From Sulfurimonas sp. C5 (GTDB taxonomy: Bacteria; Campylobacterota; Campylobacteria; Campylobacterales; Sulfurimonadaceae): a DNA stretch of 64,000 nucleotides. The notes beneath the pieces were generated by a model. That model made no database searches, had not been told where the DNA came from, and saw only the letters and a list, made by a program, of their open reading frames with translations. The DNA lies in NCBI RefSeq assembly GCF_029872055.1, contig NZ_JARXNQ010000001.1, positions 1 to 64,000 of the forward strand, written 5' to 3'. The position numbers and the translations under genes were made by a program. Below are positions 1 to 9,182 of this stretch, one piece after another. Each line of letters begins with the position of its first letter. Position 1 is the first letter of the stretch.

Positions 1-120
1 TGACGCAAATACTAAGAAACCTTTCGCACCTGTTACTAACCTTCTATTGAGTAAAAAGAAATAGATGAAAAATGTTATCGGTAGAAAGAAAAATATGTAC
101 TCGTAGCTGTTAAATAGCAT
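1..120 (-). CDS. MBOAT-family O-acyltransferase, N-terminal fragment (runs off the window)
   Basis: Reading the minus strand from an ATG at 120 gives 40 codons without a stop up to the window edge. The peptide begins MLFNSYEYIFFFLPITFF, the typical opening of AlgI/DltB-like membrane-bound O-acyltransferases, with a first hydrophobic helix at about residues 9-25. An AGGA ribosome-binding site overlaps the stop codon of the upstream glycosyltransferase, only 8 bases away, so the gene is probably the next member of the rhamnose/glycan operon. By family, it would acetylate or otherwise acylate a surface polysaccharide. The catalytic His lies beyond the window, so the family call rests on the N-terminus only. 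Confidence 0.7.
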   Translation of the reverse strand, partial: MLFNSYEYIFFFLPITFFIYFFLLNRRLVTGAKGFLVFAS

Positions 121-128
121 CTATTATC

Positions 129-1010
129 CTAAACGATATATTTACCAAATTTGTTTGTAAAAAAATGAAGTAATCCAATAAACTTAGCACGTAATTTTGC
201 GCCTTTTTGATCTTCATATAAAAGGATCTTTGTTACTTCATGAATAAACAGGATGTTGAGAATTTTTAACATATTTAATTCTTTTGGAAAATACTTGCCG
301 TATTTACTTGAAAGATATAAATAATTCCTAGCAAAGTAATAAGTTCTTTGAGGATTGTGTTCTCTTTTTGCTCTAGTTTTTTTAGTAAATAGATTTTTTC
401 TTAAAAATACTGTTCCTAATGCATGCTTGACAAAGATATTTGGAAAATATAGAACTTTGAAATTATGTATTTGTGCTTTTATACAATAGTCATAATCAAC
501 AAGATCAATAAAGAGTTTGTCTTCAAATTTTCCAATTTTTTCAAATAGTTTTAAATTCAATAGGTTAGCTGATGTAATAGCAGAGAATTTTTCTTCATAA
601 CTGCATATAGCTTCATTTGGAATTTCCATCTCTTCATTATAATTAGTGTTTGCACTTAAGATCGCTATCTCATCAGTGTTTTTTAAATTTTCTAGACATG
701 ACAAGTAATGAGAAAAATTAATAAATCTGCTATCTTGATCCATTGTTAAGATCCAATCATAACCATCTTCTAAAGCTTTATTACATCCAATGTTTAGAGC
801 TGTCGCTATACCTAGATTGTCATGATTATTGATATATTCTATATTTTGAAAAGTATCCAATATTTTTTGTATAAGTGTTTGGTTGTGCACTGTAGAATTG
901 TCAACTATAATTAATGAACCTACATGTGCAACGTATGAAGAAATATTTTCAAAAATATCATCTTCAGGGTTGAATAAAACAACACATGCAGCAACTTTAG
1001 TTCTTTCCAT
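129..1010 (-). CDS. Family 2 glycosyltransferase, rhamnosyltransferase-like
   Basis: A 293-residue GT-A fold enzyme. The N-terminus (VAACVVLFNPEDD), the VDNST segment and the TMDQDS motif near residue 90 match the rhamnosyltransferase (RfbF-like) branch of GT2, which uses dTDP-L-rhamnose. Its start overlaps the end of rmlB by 14 bases, so it is translationally linked to the genes that make that donor. The likely role is cytoplasmic transfer of rhamnose onto a lipid-linked O-antigen or capsule intermediate. The C-terminus has basic and hydrophobic stretches suited to membrane association. The acceptor cannot be read from sequence. Confidence 0.82.
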   Translation of the reverse strand: MERTKVAACVVLFNPEDDIFENISSYVAHVGSLIIVDNSTVHNQTLIQKILDTFQNIEYINNHDNLGIATALNIGCNKALEDGYDWILTMDQDSRFINFSHYLSCLENLKNTDEIAILSANTNYNEEMEIPNEAICSYEEKFSAITSANLLNLKLFEKIGKFEDKLFIDLVDYDYCIKAQIHNFKVLYFPNIFVKHALGTVFLRKNLFTKKTRAKREHNPQRTYYFARNYLYLSSKYGKYFPKELNMLKILNILFIHEVTKILLYEDQKGAKLRAKFIGLLHFFTNKFGKYIV

Positions 1011-2019
1011 ATTTTTCCAAGTACCAATCTATAGTTTTCACAATACCAGTATCAAAGTTTTCATCAGCTTTCCAACCAAGAGTATTTTCCAGTTTTGTAG
1101 CATCTATTGCATAACGGCGGTCATGTCCTGCTCTATCTTCTACGAAAGTAATTAACTCTTTATAACTTTTACTATCTTGTGGTACTTTTTCATCTAATAT
1201 TGTACAAATACGATCTACTATCTGTAAGTTTGTTCTTTCATTTCTTCCACCAATATTATATACATTGGCTTCTAAACCTGTATGGTACACTAGGTCGATC
1301 CCTTTACAGTGGTCTAGTACATATAACCAATCACGAATATTTTTACCGTCACCATAGATTGGAATTGGTTCATTCGCAAGTGCTTTACGGATGATTGTTG
1401 GAATCAACTTTTCATCATGTTGCTTAGGACCATAGTTATTTGAACAGTTTGTAATAACAGTGTTAAGTCCGTAAGTTTCTTGATATGAACGTACAACCAT
1501 ATCAGAACTAGCTTTACTTGCACTATATGGTGAATTTGGAGCATATGGAGTCTCTTCTGTAAATAGATCTTTTGGATCATCACTGAGTGTACCATATACT
1601 TCATCAGTAGAAATATGGTGGAATCTGCATTTATTGTACTTTTCTTTATATGTAAACGGTTTTTCCATCCAATATTTGTATGCTACGTCTATTAAAGTAA
1701 AAGTACCGTTAACATTTGTCTCTATAAAGACACCAGGATTTTTAATAGAGTTGTCAACATGAGATTCTGCTGCAAAGTGAATTACCCCTTGAATATCGTA
1801 TTCATTAAAGATAAACTCTACTAATTCACGATTACAAATATCTCCTTTGATAAATTTATATCTAGGATTGCCTTCACACTCTTTTAGATTATCTAAGTTT
1901 CCTGCATAAGTTAACAGGTCTAAATTAACTAGCTTGTATTCCGGATATTTTTCTAAAAAATATGGTACAAAGTTTGAGCCAATAAAGCCTGCTGTTCCTG
2001 TTAATAAAATTGATTTCAT
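997..2019 (-). CDS. rmlB: dTDP-glucose 4,6-dehydratase
   Basis: Second enzyme of dTDP-L-rhamnose synthesis, converting dTDP-glucose to dTDP-4-keto-6-deoxyglucose with bound NAD. It is an extended SDR with the GTAGFIGSNF nucleotide-binding loop at the N-terminus, the STDEVYG segment and the catalytic YSASKA (YxxxK). An in-frame ATG at 2049 exists, but the ATG at 2019 is preferred: it gives the standard MKSILLTG start, is preceded by GGGAGAAAG, and forms a TAATG junction with the rmlD stop. Length (340 residues) is normal. Gene order in transcription is rmlA-rmlC-rmlD-rmlB with overlapping ends, so the four should be made together. Confidence 0.95.
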   Translation of the reverse strand: MKSILLTGTAGFIGSNFVPYFLEKYPEYKLVNLDLLTYAGNLDNLKECEGNPRYKFIKGDICNRELVEFIFNEYDIQGVIHFAAESHVDNSIKNPGVFIETNVNGTFTLIDVAYKYWMEKPFTYKEKYNKCRFHHISTDEVYGTLSDDPKDLFTEETPYAPNSPYSASKASSDMVVRSYQETYGLNTVITNCSNNYGPKQHDEKLIPTIIRKALANEPIPIYGDGKNIRDWLYVLDHCKGIDLVYHTGLEANVYNIGGRNERTNLQIVDRICTILDEKVPQDSKSYKELITFVEDRAGHDRRYAIDATKLENTLGWKADENFDTGIVKTIDWYLEKYGKN

Positions 2020-2885
2020 TATTTTCTTTCTCCCATTTTTCTTAAACACTCATCGAGTGAATCTTTCCAGTATGGTATCGCAATACTGAAAGTTTGTTTG
2101 ATTTTTGATTTGTTTAGTAAAGAGTAATGCGGTCTTTTTGCCGGTGTTGGGTACTCTTTTGTCTCAATCGGATTGATTGTACAATCAAGCTTTGCCATAC
2201 GCATAATTTCTTTAGCAAAGTCATACCAAGAAAGCACACCTTCATTTGAGTAGTGGTATATGTCGACGTTACTATTTTCAATCTTTGGTAATATCTCTAA
2301 AATTGCTTGTGCTAAATCTTTTGCATATGTAGGAGTCCCTACCTGATCAAAAATAACACCAAGTTGTTCTTTTTCCTTCCCTAAGCGAAGCATTGTTTTT
2401 ACAAAGTTTGCTCCATATGAGCTATATACCCATGATGTCCTGATAATTATAGAGTTTTTAGGATTTATCTCTTGTAATGCTTTTTCTCCACCAAGTTTTG
2501 TTTTTCCATATATACCGTTTGGAGCTACATTATCATCTTCTGTATACGGTTTGTAGTTCTCTCCGTCAAATATATAATCGGTACTAATATGTACGAGCTT
2601 GATATTTTTCTCTTTTGCTATCTCTGCCATATTTTGAACAGCTATATGATTTACCAAGTCTGCACTTACTTCATCAGATTCAGCTTTATCAACTGCCGTG
2701 TATGCTGCACAGTTGATAATTGTGTCTATATTATGCTCTTGAATATAATTAGATAGGATATTTTTGTCTGTAATATCTAAAGATTCTTTATCTGTAAAGA
2801 AATAGTTCGCTGGATAATTATTTGAAAGTTCTTTAATTTCCGAACCTACTTGTCCATTTGAACCAGTAACCAAGATATTAGGCAT
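2019..2885 (-). CDS. rmlD: dTDP-4-dehydrorhamnose reductase
   Basis: Last step of dTDP-L-rhamnose synthesis, an NAD(P)H-dependent reduction of the 4-keto group. The protein has GSNGQVGSE at the N-terminus, STDYIFDG, and a YGKTKLGGE segment carrying the YxxxK catalytic pair. The ATG at 2885 (MPNILVTG) is chosen over an in-frame ATG at 2915, because the latter adds ten residues not expected in the family. The chosen start lies inside the rmlC stop region (ATGCCTAA, 8-base overlap). It ends on the rmlB start codon. Confidence 0.94.
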   Translation of the reverse strand: MPNILVTGSNGQVGSEIKELSNNYPANYFFTDKESLDITDKNILSNYIQEHNIDTIINCAAYTAVDKAESDEVSADLVNHIAVQNMAEIAKEKNIKLVHISTDYIFDGENYKPYTEDDNVAPNGIYGKTKLGGEKALQEINPKNSIIIRTSWVYSSYGANFVKTMLRLGKEKEQLGVIFDQVGTPTYAKDLAQAILEILPKIENSNVDIYHYSNEGVLSWYDFAKEIMRMAKLDCTINPIETKEYPTPAKRPHYSLLNKSKIKQTFSIAIPYWKDSLDECLRKMGERK

Positions 2886-3453
2886 AATAGTTGACTCCAT
2901 ATTCAAAGAGATCATCTGTTTCGTTTAGTTTTGGTTGTGTTTTGTCTTTTGCAGAGAGATTTAGTTTTTCATGTTCAACTATCCAATCTATACCTATTGA
3001 TGGATCATCAAAAGCAATTCCGCGGTCACACTCAGGTGAATAGTAACTATCAACTTTATACGCAAAAACAGTGTCATTTTCAAGTACTACAAAGCCATGG
3101 GCAAATCCACGAGGTACTAGAAGCTGGCGTTTGTTTTCAGCACTTAATTCAACAGCAACATGCTGACCAAATGTAGGACTTCCTTTACGGATATCTACAG
3201 CTACATCTAAAACTTTTCCTTGAATTACACGAACCAGTTTTGTTTGTGCATGTGGAGGAAGTTGGTAATGTAAACCTCTTAAAACTCCATATGAGCTTTT
3301 TGATTCATTGTCTTGGCAAAAGTTGATTTTATATCCTAAAAACTCTGAAAGTTTGTCTTCTCTAAAAGTCTCTACAAAATAACCTCTTGCATCACCATGA
3401 ACAACCGGTTCACAAATAATTACATCAGGAATTTCTGTTCTTATAAAGTTCAT
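2878..3453 (-). CDS. rmlC: dTDP-4-dehydrorhamnose 3,5-epimerase
   Basis: A cupin-fold epimerase of 191 residues acting between RmlB and RmlD. The motifs HGDARGYF, LRGLHYQ, KLVRVIQG and RGFAHGFVVL are those of RmlC; the His in LHYQ is the catalytic base in characterised members. It starts at a TAATG junction with the rmlA stop and overlaps rmlD at its end. The C-terminal extension after the cupin is of usual size. Confidence 0.95.
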   Translation of the reverse strand: MNFIRTEIPDVIICEPVVHGDARGYFVETFREDKLSEFLGYKINFCQDNESKSSYGVLRGLHYQLPPHAQTKLVRVIQGKVLDVAVDIRKGSPTFGQHVAVELSAENKRQLLVPRGFAHGFVVLENDTVFAYKVDSYYSPECDRGIAFDDPSIGIDWIVEHEKLNLSAKDKTQPKLNETDDLFEYGVNYYA

Positions 3454-4346
3454 TACTTACCAATCCTTCTCGGTTGATTAGCACGTTTAATTAAGTATTG
3501 ACCATATTGGTTTTTCTTTAGAGGTTCTGCTAATTCTAGAAGCTGCTCTTTTGAAATATATCCCATTTCATAAGCTATCTCTTCGATACATGCTACTTTT
3601 AAAGATTGTCTATTTTCAATAGTTTGAATAAAACTACTTGCTTCTAAAAGTGATTCATGAGTACCTGTGTCTAGCCATGCATATCCGCGTCCCATCAATT
3701 CGACTTTTAATCTTTCTTCTTTTAAATACATTTCATTCAATGTAGTGATCTCAAGCTCCCCGCGATCTGATGGTTTTACCTCTTTGGCTTTTTTCACAAC
3801 ATCATTCGGATAAAAGTATAGACCTACTACAGCATAATTACTTTTAGGCTCTTCAGGCTTTTCTTCTATGCTGATAACATTACCGTTTTCATCAAATTCT
3901 GCAACACCGTAACGTTCAGGATCGTTTACATAGTATCCAAACACTGTTGCTTTACTTTCATCTTGTACATTTTTAACACTTTGTGCAAGAAGTTGTGTAA
4001 GTCCATGACCGTAAAATATATTATCACCGAGGACTAAACAAGCATCGTCACCGTCTAAAAACTCTTCTCCCAGTAAAAATGCTTGTGCAAGTCCATCAGG
4101 AGATGGTTGAACAATATACTCAAATCTCATTCCTATATGAGTACCATCACCTAAAAGGTTTTTAAAACTTTGTTGGTCTTCAGGAGTCGTAATAATAAGA
4201 ATTTCTTTAATTCCGGCAAGCATTAACACTGATAGCGGATAGTAAATCATAGGTTTATCATAAAGTGGTACAAGTTGTTTAGAAACACCTTTAGTAATAG
4301 GGTAAAGTCTCGTTCCACTACCTCCTGCTAAAATAATACCTTTCAT
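3453..4346 (-). CDS. rmlA: Glucose-1-phosphate thymidylyltransferase
   Basis: First step of the dTDP-rhamnose route, joining dTTP and glucose-1-phosphate. The N-terminal [16 protein letters not shown] contains the nucleotidyltransferase signature; [11 protein letters not shown] and [10 protein letters not shown] further along are typical of RmlA. Length (297) matches the family. The start codon overlaps the stop of the preceding GT2 gene (ATGA), placing it in the same transcript. Allosteric feedback by dTDP-rhamnose is known for the family but is not visible here. Confidence 0.96.
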   Translation of the reverse strand: MKGIILAGGSGTRLYPITKGVSKQLVPLYDKPMIYYPLSVLMLAGIKEILIITTPEDQQSFKNLLGDGTHIGMRFEYIVQPSPDGLAQAFLLGEEFLDGDDACLVLGDNIFYGHGLTQLLAQSVKNVQDESKATVFGYYVNDPERYGVAEFDENGNVISIEEKPEEPKSNYAVVGLYFYPNDVVKKAKEVKPSDRGELEITTLNEMYLKEERLKVELMGRGYAWLDTGTHESLLEASSFIQTIENRQSLKVACIEEIAYEMGYISKEQLLELAEPLKKNQYGQYLIKRANQPRRIGK

Positions 4347-5200
4347 TTTACTGCTCCTTCATTTAGTTTTTCAAGTCCATTAATGCACACATAACGATTT
4401 GCATCAAGATTCTTTTTTAAAATTTTATTATTGATTTCACCTTCATTATTGCCAAAACCTTTTTTATGCCAAAGGTGGTAGACATTTGCAATATTTCTAC
4501 ATGAAACAACCTCTGTCCCACTAGCACGAAAACGCCAATTGATATCTACATCTTCACCGATAGCTGGAAGTTTATAGTCTTCATCAAAACCGTTAATAGC
4601 AACAATGTCTTTTTTAAAGCAAGAAAAATTACATCCGATAAGATAGTTTATATTCTTTTTTGCAATAAAGTGTTTAAAAATAAAGCTGGTAGGTTTTACG
4701 TATATGCCGTCTTCGTAATGTCTTACATTGTCTTTGTGGAGTGAAATAACACGTCTTAAAAAACTATTTGAAAGTTCTTTAATAGACAATTCTTTATCGT
4801 AAAGTTTTTGTGTATACCCTTGTCCAAGTTCAACGCGTTTTCCTGCACATACGCGACCTGGTTTTGCACAGCTCAGATGACCTTCAACAAATTTTTCGTG
4901 AAGTACTACATCTCCATCAATGAAAATAAGATATTCATTAGACGCTTTTTTTATTGACCTATTAAGTGCAATATTCTTTCTCCATCCTAAATCTTCTTGA
5001 GTTAAGTGAATTAAATTTGGAATATTAAGAGAGTCGATAAAAACTCTCATCTCATCAGAATTACCGTCTTCTGACACGATAATTTCATCAATTTTTATAG
5101 ATTGATTCAAGATAGAGTCTAGAACTAATTCTAATGCTTTGACGTTTTTGTAAACAGAAATAATTATAGTTGTTTTTATATCACTTAGCAATGAATTCAA
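4343..5200 (-). CDS. Family 2 glycosyltransferase with galactosyltransferase-type C-terminal region
   Basis: A 285-residue GT-A enzyme with [10 protein letters not shown] at the start, SEDGNSDEM, and [10 protein letters not shown] as the DxD metal-binding motif near residue 95. The segment [14 protein letters not shown] near residue 215 is the ED-containing motif of the galactosyltransferase-like second domain. It probably adds a sugar to lipooligosaccharide or O-antigen in the cytoplasm. The start is uncertain: TTG at 5200 lies very close to an AAGG motif, and a second TTG at 5191 has a better spacing. It overlaps rmlA by 4 bases. Confidence 0.8.
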   Translation of the reverse strand: MNSLLSDIKTTIIISVYKNVKALELVLDSILNQSIKIDEIIVSEDGNSDEMRVFIDSLNIPNLIHLTQEDLGWRKNIALNRSIKKASNEYLIFIDGDVVLHEKFVEGHLSCAKPGRVCAGKRVELGQGYTQKLYDKELSIKELSNSFLRRVISLHKDNVRHYEDGIYVKPTSFIFKHFIAKKNINYLIGCNFSCFKKDIVAINGFDEDYKLPAIGEDVDINWRFRASGTEVVSCRNIANVYHLWHKKGFGNNEGEINNKILKKNLDANRYVCINGLEKLNEGAVK

Positions 5201-5228
5201 TTACCTTATAATTAAAATTATTTGGATT

Positions 5229-6230
5229 TTACCACAACTTTGCTGATTTTATACTGTTGTAAACCATCTCTGTCGAGATCTGTTTCATACAAATATTATC
5301 ACGACATTGTTTCATTCTTTCAGTTTTATAGCAAGGTGAACACTCTAAATTAACACTTAAAATATGTACTTTATTAAAAGGTGTTTTATATGGACCTGTC
5401 TGTTCAGCAGGTGTAGGTCCAATAAGTGCAAAAACCTCAGTATTCGTAGCTGAAGCGATATGTGCGGTTCCTGTGTCTGTAGCAACTAAAGCAGAAGCAC
5501 CTTCTATCACCCCAATTAAATCGGATAAAGGTGTTTTTCCTACCAGATCAACAACATTTTCAGGGTAGGGGTGAAGTTCTTGAAAGAAAGCTTCTTCTCC
5601 TTTATTCCCAATGACAACAACTTGAATATGTTTGCTAAGAAGACTAATTAATTTAGTCCATTTACTATTCTCCCATGCACGGTAATTTAATCGTTGTTTT
5701 TTTTGATGAGAATTACTAGGACTGATAATTATATATTTTTCTTGAAAAGCATATTTTTTTATTGCATCATCTGATCTTGTTCCAATAATTTTTGGATAAC
5801 TTGAATCAAGAACTTTCTTGGAAACAACATTTCTATATACATGCTTGATAATATCTACCATATGAATGATATTGTCAGGTATGCCATGAAAATCAAAAAA
5901 ACTGCCAAATTTCTTTTTTGCATGAATGGCTGTTGTTAAGTCTTTAAACTGTTTGCCATGTTCAAAGTTGATTAAGATATCATAAGGATGTTGTTTTGAA
6001 TATTTAACAATCTCCCTTTTCTCTTTACTAAAGAAGAGAGGAATCTTTTTATGTTTTAAATTAAAAATTTTATTGATTCTTGGATCGTTTTGAAATAGTT
6101 TTGCACTACCTGGGGTACATACAAAATCTATTGTAGTATCTTCACCATATTCTCGTTTTAATGCATCTATAACGCTCGTTGCATACACTAAATCACCTAG
6201 TGCCCCGCATCTGATTACTATAACTTTCAT
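5229..6230 (-). CDS. Family 9 glycosyltransferase (heptosyltransferase-like)
   Basis: A GT-B protein of 333 residues. The N-terminus VIVIRCGALGDLVYATSVID and the C-terminal donor site ATDTGTAHIASA with FALIGPTPAEQTGP are the GT9/heptosyltransferase signatures (WaaC/WaaF/WaaQ). It would transfer heptose or a similar sugar in the lipopolysaccharide core. Four Cys near the C-terminus (CSPCYKTERMKQCRDNIC) are common in this subfamily. A GGAG site sits in the last codons of the upstream GT9 gene, 3 bases away, so the two are co-translated. Which heptose position it uses cannot be decided. Confidence 0.85.
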   Translation of the reverse strand: MKVIVIRCGALGDLVYATSVIDALKREYGEDTTIDFVCTPGSAKLFQNDPRINKIFNLKHKKIPLFFSKEKREIVKYSKQHPYDILINFEHGKQFKDLTTAIHAKKKFGSFFDFHGIPDNIIHMVDIIKHVYRNVVSKKVLDSSYPKIIGTRSDDAIKKYAFQEKYIIISPSNSHQKKQRLNYRAWENSKWTKLISLLSKHIQVVVIGNKGEEAFFQELHPYPENVVDLVGKTPLSDLIGVIEGASALVATDTGTAHIASATNTEVFALIGPTPAEQTGPYKTPFNKVHILSVNLECSPCYKTERMKQCRDNICMKQISTEMVYNSIKSAKLW

Positions 6231-6233
6231 AAA

Positions 6234-7307
6234 TTAAGACTCCGGGTAAATATGTTTAATTATTTGTTGTGCAATCTCTTCTAGTGAGAAGTCATTTATA
6301 TCGATATTTAAATTATGTTCACCCAATGTTCCATATGCGGCAATAATTGTATGATTAAATAAACCTATAGAAGTCGCTTGAGAAGCAGCGGCTAGATGCA
6401 AAGGACCTGTATCAGCACTGATATACGCATTACACGCTCGGAAAAATGCACCTAACTCTCTTAAGTTTTTATTGGAATATTCAATTACGTCATCATTGAG
6501 CTTTGTAGGAATGTCCGGAGATAAAATATCAATAACAGTGATGTTGCTTTTAAGTTGTTTCATCTGAGCGATTAAATGTTCCCACCATATATCTTCTATT
6601 TTTTTGTCAAATCGTGCATTTCTAAAAATAGCTATAATTTTTTGAGTATCTGTTACATTGTTGTTTTGCAGTAGTGTCTGTAAGGTTTGTTCACCCGTTT
6701 TAATTTCTTCTTGAGTTAATTTAATATCTAGTTCAAGAGGGTGCTTATAATTAGAGATACCAAAACCATCCAATATCTCTAAAGGTTGCAGACTCGCGTG
6801 AGAAAATAGCCATCTATGTGGTACTTTATGTGTGATAGGTACCCAGCTTTTTTCATCTTCAAAACTAAGCGTGTATTTTGAATTTATAAATAAAGTAACT
6901 ATCTGAGAACTTAAAGAACGAGAAGAAATGTTGATGCAAAGATCATATTTTTTCGCTCGAGCATTTTTTATAAAATGAAAAAGTTTGATGGGATTAATAA
7001 GTAGTTTTCTTGAAATATCAATAATTTGATCAACATTTGGCATTGGTTGCACTACTTTTCCAACACTTTGACTGCCTATAAAAAGATCAATCTTTATATC
7101 TGGATTCTGTTCATGTATCTCATTGATAAGTGGTGTTAAAAAAATAATATTTCCTATACGATAGTTAGGTCGAATTAGTGCGATAGTTTTTATGTTCTTG
7201 ATATCTAACAATTCTGTTTGCGCTTTTGGCGGAAAAATTTTTGCTAATAAAGAATTAAATAGAGAATTAAAATTTCTTCTGATTTTTAAATGCAGCGGTA
7301 TTTTCAT
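6234..7307 (-). CDS. Family 9 glycosyltransferase (heptosyltransferase-like), first gene of the glycan operon
   Basis: GT9 protein with ALIRPNYRIGNIIFLTPL at the N-terminal acceptor domain and SADTGPLHLAAASQ in the donor domain. The ATG at 7307 is preferred over ATG 7343: it has a clear AGGAG upstream, whereas 7343 has none. It heads the leftward operon that continues through rmlACDB to the MBOAT gene, and diverges from msbA, whose product would flip the lipid A-core it helps build. It is less similar to classical WaaF than its neighbour, so the acceptor is unknown. Confidence 0.82.
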   Translation of the reverse strand: MKIPLHLKIRRNFNSLFNSLLAKIFPPKAQTELLDIKNIKTIALIRPNYRIGNIIFLTPLINEIHEQNPDIKIDLFIGSQSVGKVVQPMPNVDQIIDISRKLLINPIKLFHFIKNARAKKYDLCINISSRSLSSQIVTLFINSKYTLSFEDEKSWVPITHKVPHRWLFSHASLQPLEILDGFGISNYKHPLELDIKLTQEEIKTGEQTLQTLLQNNNVTDTQKIIAIFRNARFDKKIEDIWWEHLIAQMKQLKSNITVIDILSPDIPTKLNDDVIEYSNKNLRELGAFFRACNAYISADTGPLHLAAASQATSIGLFNHTIIAAYGTLGEHNLNIDINDFSLEEIAQQIIKHIYPES

Positions 7308-7372
7308 TGTTTGTTTGCTCTCCTGATCGTGAAATTGTAGCATAATTTATTGTATCAGAAGTTGTGGTAGTG

Positions 7373-7378
7373 TAGAAT
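7373..7378 (+). promoter_or_regulatory. Probable -10 element of the msbA promoter
   Basis: TAGAAT preceded by TG, 27 bases before the msbA start codon, in the short space between divergent genes. Campylobacterota sigma-70 promoters often show only a good -10 with T-rich upstream sequence. Position and match support it; no start site is known. Confidence 0.4.
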
Positions 7379-7405
7379 GTTATTGAAATTTAATGGAGAG
7401 ATTAT

Positions 7406-9118
7406 TTGAAAGAGATTATTAAAAGATTTTGGCCTTATATTAAAGAGTATAAATTTCATTATATTATGGTCGTATTCGCAGGCTTGTTAATTGTTGCAGC
7501 TACGGCAGGAAATGCACATATTATGAAACCTTTGATGGATGATATGTTTATTGAAAAAAAAGAGGAGATGCTTTATCTTATTCCTCTTGGGCTTATAGGT
7601 ATTTATCTAACTAAAGCTATTGGAAAATATTTACAAACAATTTTTATGGAATATATCGGTCAAAGTATTATTACACGTTTTCGTGAGATACTACTTGAAA
7701 AAATGATCTCTATGGATATGGCTTATTTATATCAAAACAGAAGTGGTGAGCTGATCTCTAGGGTGACAAACGATATTGCTCGTCTCCAATTTTTTGTGTC
7801 AAATATGCTGCCGGATATGTTTCGTGACCTTTTAGCTGTCATCGCTTTGATAGGTTATGTAATTTGGCTAAATCCTGTCTTAGCGTTTTATTCGCTTGTT
7901 GTCGTACCTGTTGTTATTTTACCTATTATGTCTATTGCAAAGAAATTAAAAAAATATTCTCACAGGTCACAGGCTAAAAATGCCGATGTTGTTTCTCGTT
8001 TAACGGAAGTGTTTAACAACTCTGAAGTGATTAAGGCTAATGCTACTGAAAAATTTGAAGTGAGTCGTTTTGCCGAGCAAAACTGGCAGTTCTTTAAAAT
8101 TAATATGAAAGCAGTTTATGTCAGTGCAATTGTTTCTCCAATTCTGGAAATAGTTGGGGTTTGTGGATTGGCAACTGTAATTTATGTTGGTGGACGCGAA
8201 GTGTACGATGGCAATATGACTGTAGGAGAGTTTACTGCTTTTATAACGGCAATTATACTTGTATTTGAGCCGATTCGTAAACTTGGTGGAACATATTCCA
8301 AAATTCAAGATGCTCTTGCAGCAAGTGAGCGTGTGTTTGAAGTGTTAGACGAAGAACCAAACGTTATAAATGGTACAAAAAAATTAGAAGAAGATATTAA
8401 TAAGATTGAATTTGAGAATGTTTCATTACGCTATGAAGGTTCATATGCGCTTGATAATGTAAATATTACGATCAAAGAGGGTGAAAATATTGCACTTGTT
8501 GGAGACAGTGGAGGTGGAAAATCTACATTTATCTCAATGCTACTTCGTTTTTATGATCCAGATAATGGGGTTGTAAAAATTAACGGTGAAGATGTGAAAA
8601 ATTATGATCTTAACTCTCTCAAGCACCATATCTCTTTTGTAACACAGAGAATTTACATTTTTCAAGATACGCTTGCAGCAAATGTTGCATACGGGGAAGA
8701 AAATATTGACGAAGAAAAAGTTTTTGAAGCTTTAAAACTTGCCGATGCATTGACGTTTGTAAATGAGCTTGAAGAGGGAATTCATACTATGATGAGTGAA
8801 GCGGGAACAAATCTTTCAGGCGGACAACGTCAGCGTATAGCAATAGCCCGTGCAATATATAAACACTCTTCACTTATTTTATTTGATGAAGCAACATCGG
8901 CTCTTGATAATGAAACTGAAAAGAGAATCCAAGCTGCACTCGATAGTTATACGAAAGATAAAATTACTATCACAATTGCTCACAGACTCTCTACGATTGA
9001 GCATGCAGATAAAATTTTAGTGATGCAAAAAGGGAAAATAGTAGACAGTGGAACTCATCAAGAACTACTAAAAAGTTCAGAAGTGTATCAACGTTTAGCA
9101 GGTGAGATGAAACAATAG
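7406..9118 (+). CDS. msbA: Lipid A / lipid-linked oligosaccharide ABC exporter
   Basis: A half-size ABC exporter of 570 residues: a six-helix transmembrane domain (about 15-310) followed by an ATPase domain with Walker A GDSGGGKST, signature LSGGQRQR, Walker B LILFDEA and the H-loop IAHRLST. The length and domain order fit MsbA, which flips lipid A-core across the inner membrane. It starts at TTG 7406, supported by GGAGAG 6 bases upstream; no ATG lies in that stretch. The neighbouring LPS genes support MsbA over a drug exporter, although a PglK-like flippase for lipid-linked glycans cannot be excluded. Confidence 0.88.
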   Translation: MKEIIKRFWPYIKEYKFHYIMVVFAGLLIVAATAGNAHIMKPLMDDMFIEKKEEMLYLIPLGLIGIYLTKAIGKYLQTIFMEYIGQSIITRFREILLEKMISMDMAYLYQNRSGELISRVTNDIARLQFFVSNMLPDMFRDLLAVIALIGYVIWLNPVLAFYSLVVVPVVILPIMSIAKKLKKYSHRSQAKNADVVSRLTEVFNNSEVIKANATEKFEVSRFAEQNWQFFKINMKAVYVSAIVSPILEIVGVCGLATVIYVGGREVYDGNMTVGEFTAFITAIILVFEPIRKLGGTYSKIQDALAASERVFEVLDEEPNVINGTKKLEEDINKIEFENVSLRYEGSYALDNVNITIKEGENIALVGDSGGGKSTFISMLLRFYDPDNGVVKINGEDVKNYDLNSLKHHISFVTQRIYIFQDTLAANVAYGEENIDEEKVFEALKLADALTFVNELEEGIHTMMSEAGTNLSGGQRQRIAIARAIYKHSSLILFDEATSALDNETEKRIQAALDSYTKDKITITIAHRLSTIEHADKILVMQKGKIVDSGTHQELLKSSEVYQRLAGEMKQ

Positions 9119-9152
9119 TTTTACTTCATATATCGTTTATGTGTTTTTTTGC

Positions 9153-9158
9153 TATAAT
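9153..9158 (+). promoter_or_regulatory. Promoter -10 of the HD-GYP regulator operon
   Basis: Perfect TATAAT with an upstream TGC and a run of seven T, 24 bases before the chosen start. This is the form usual for sigma-70 promoters in Helicobacter and Campylobacter. Confidence 0.6.
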
Positions 9159-9182
9159 CTATGGCAATGAAAGGTGATGACT

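Noticed and set aside
883-1155. Plus-strand open frame of 90 codons over the glycosyltransferase and rmlB genes
   Set aside because: It lies antisense across two well-supported genes and has no ribosome site or recognisable domain.
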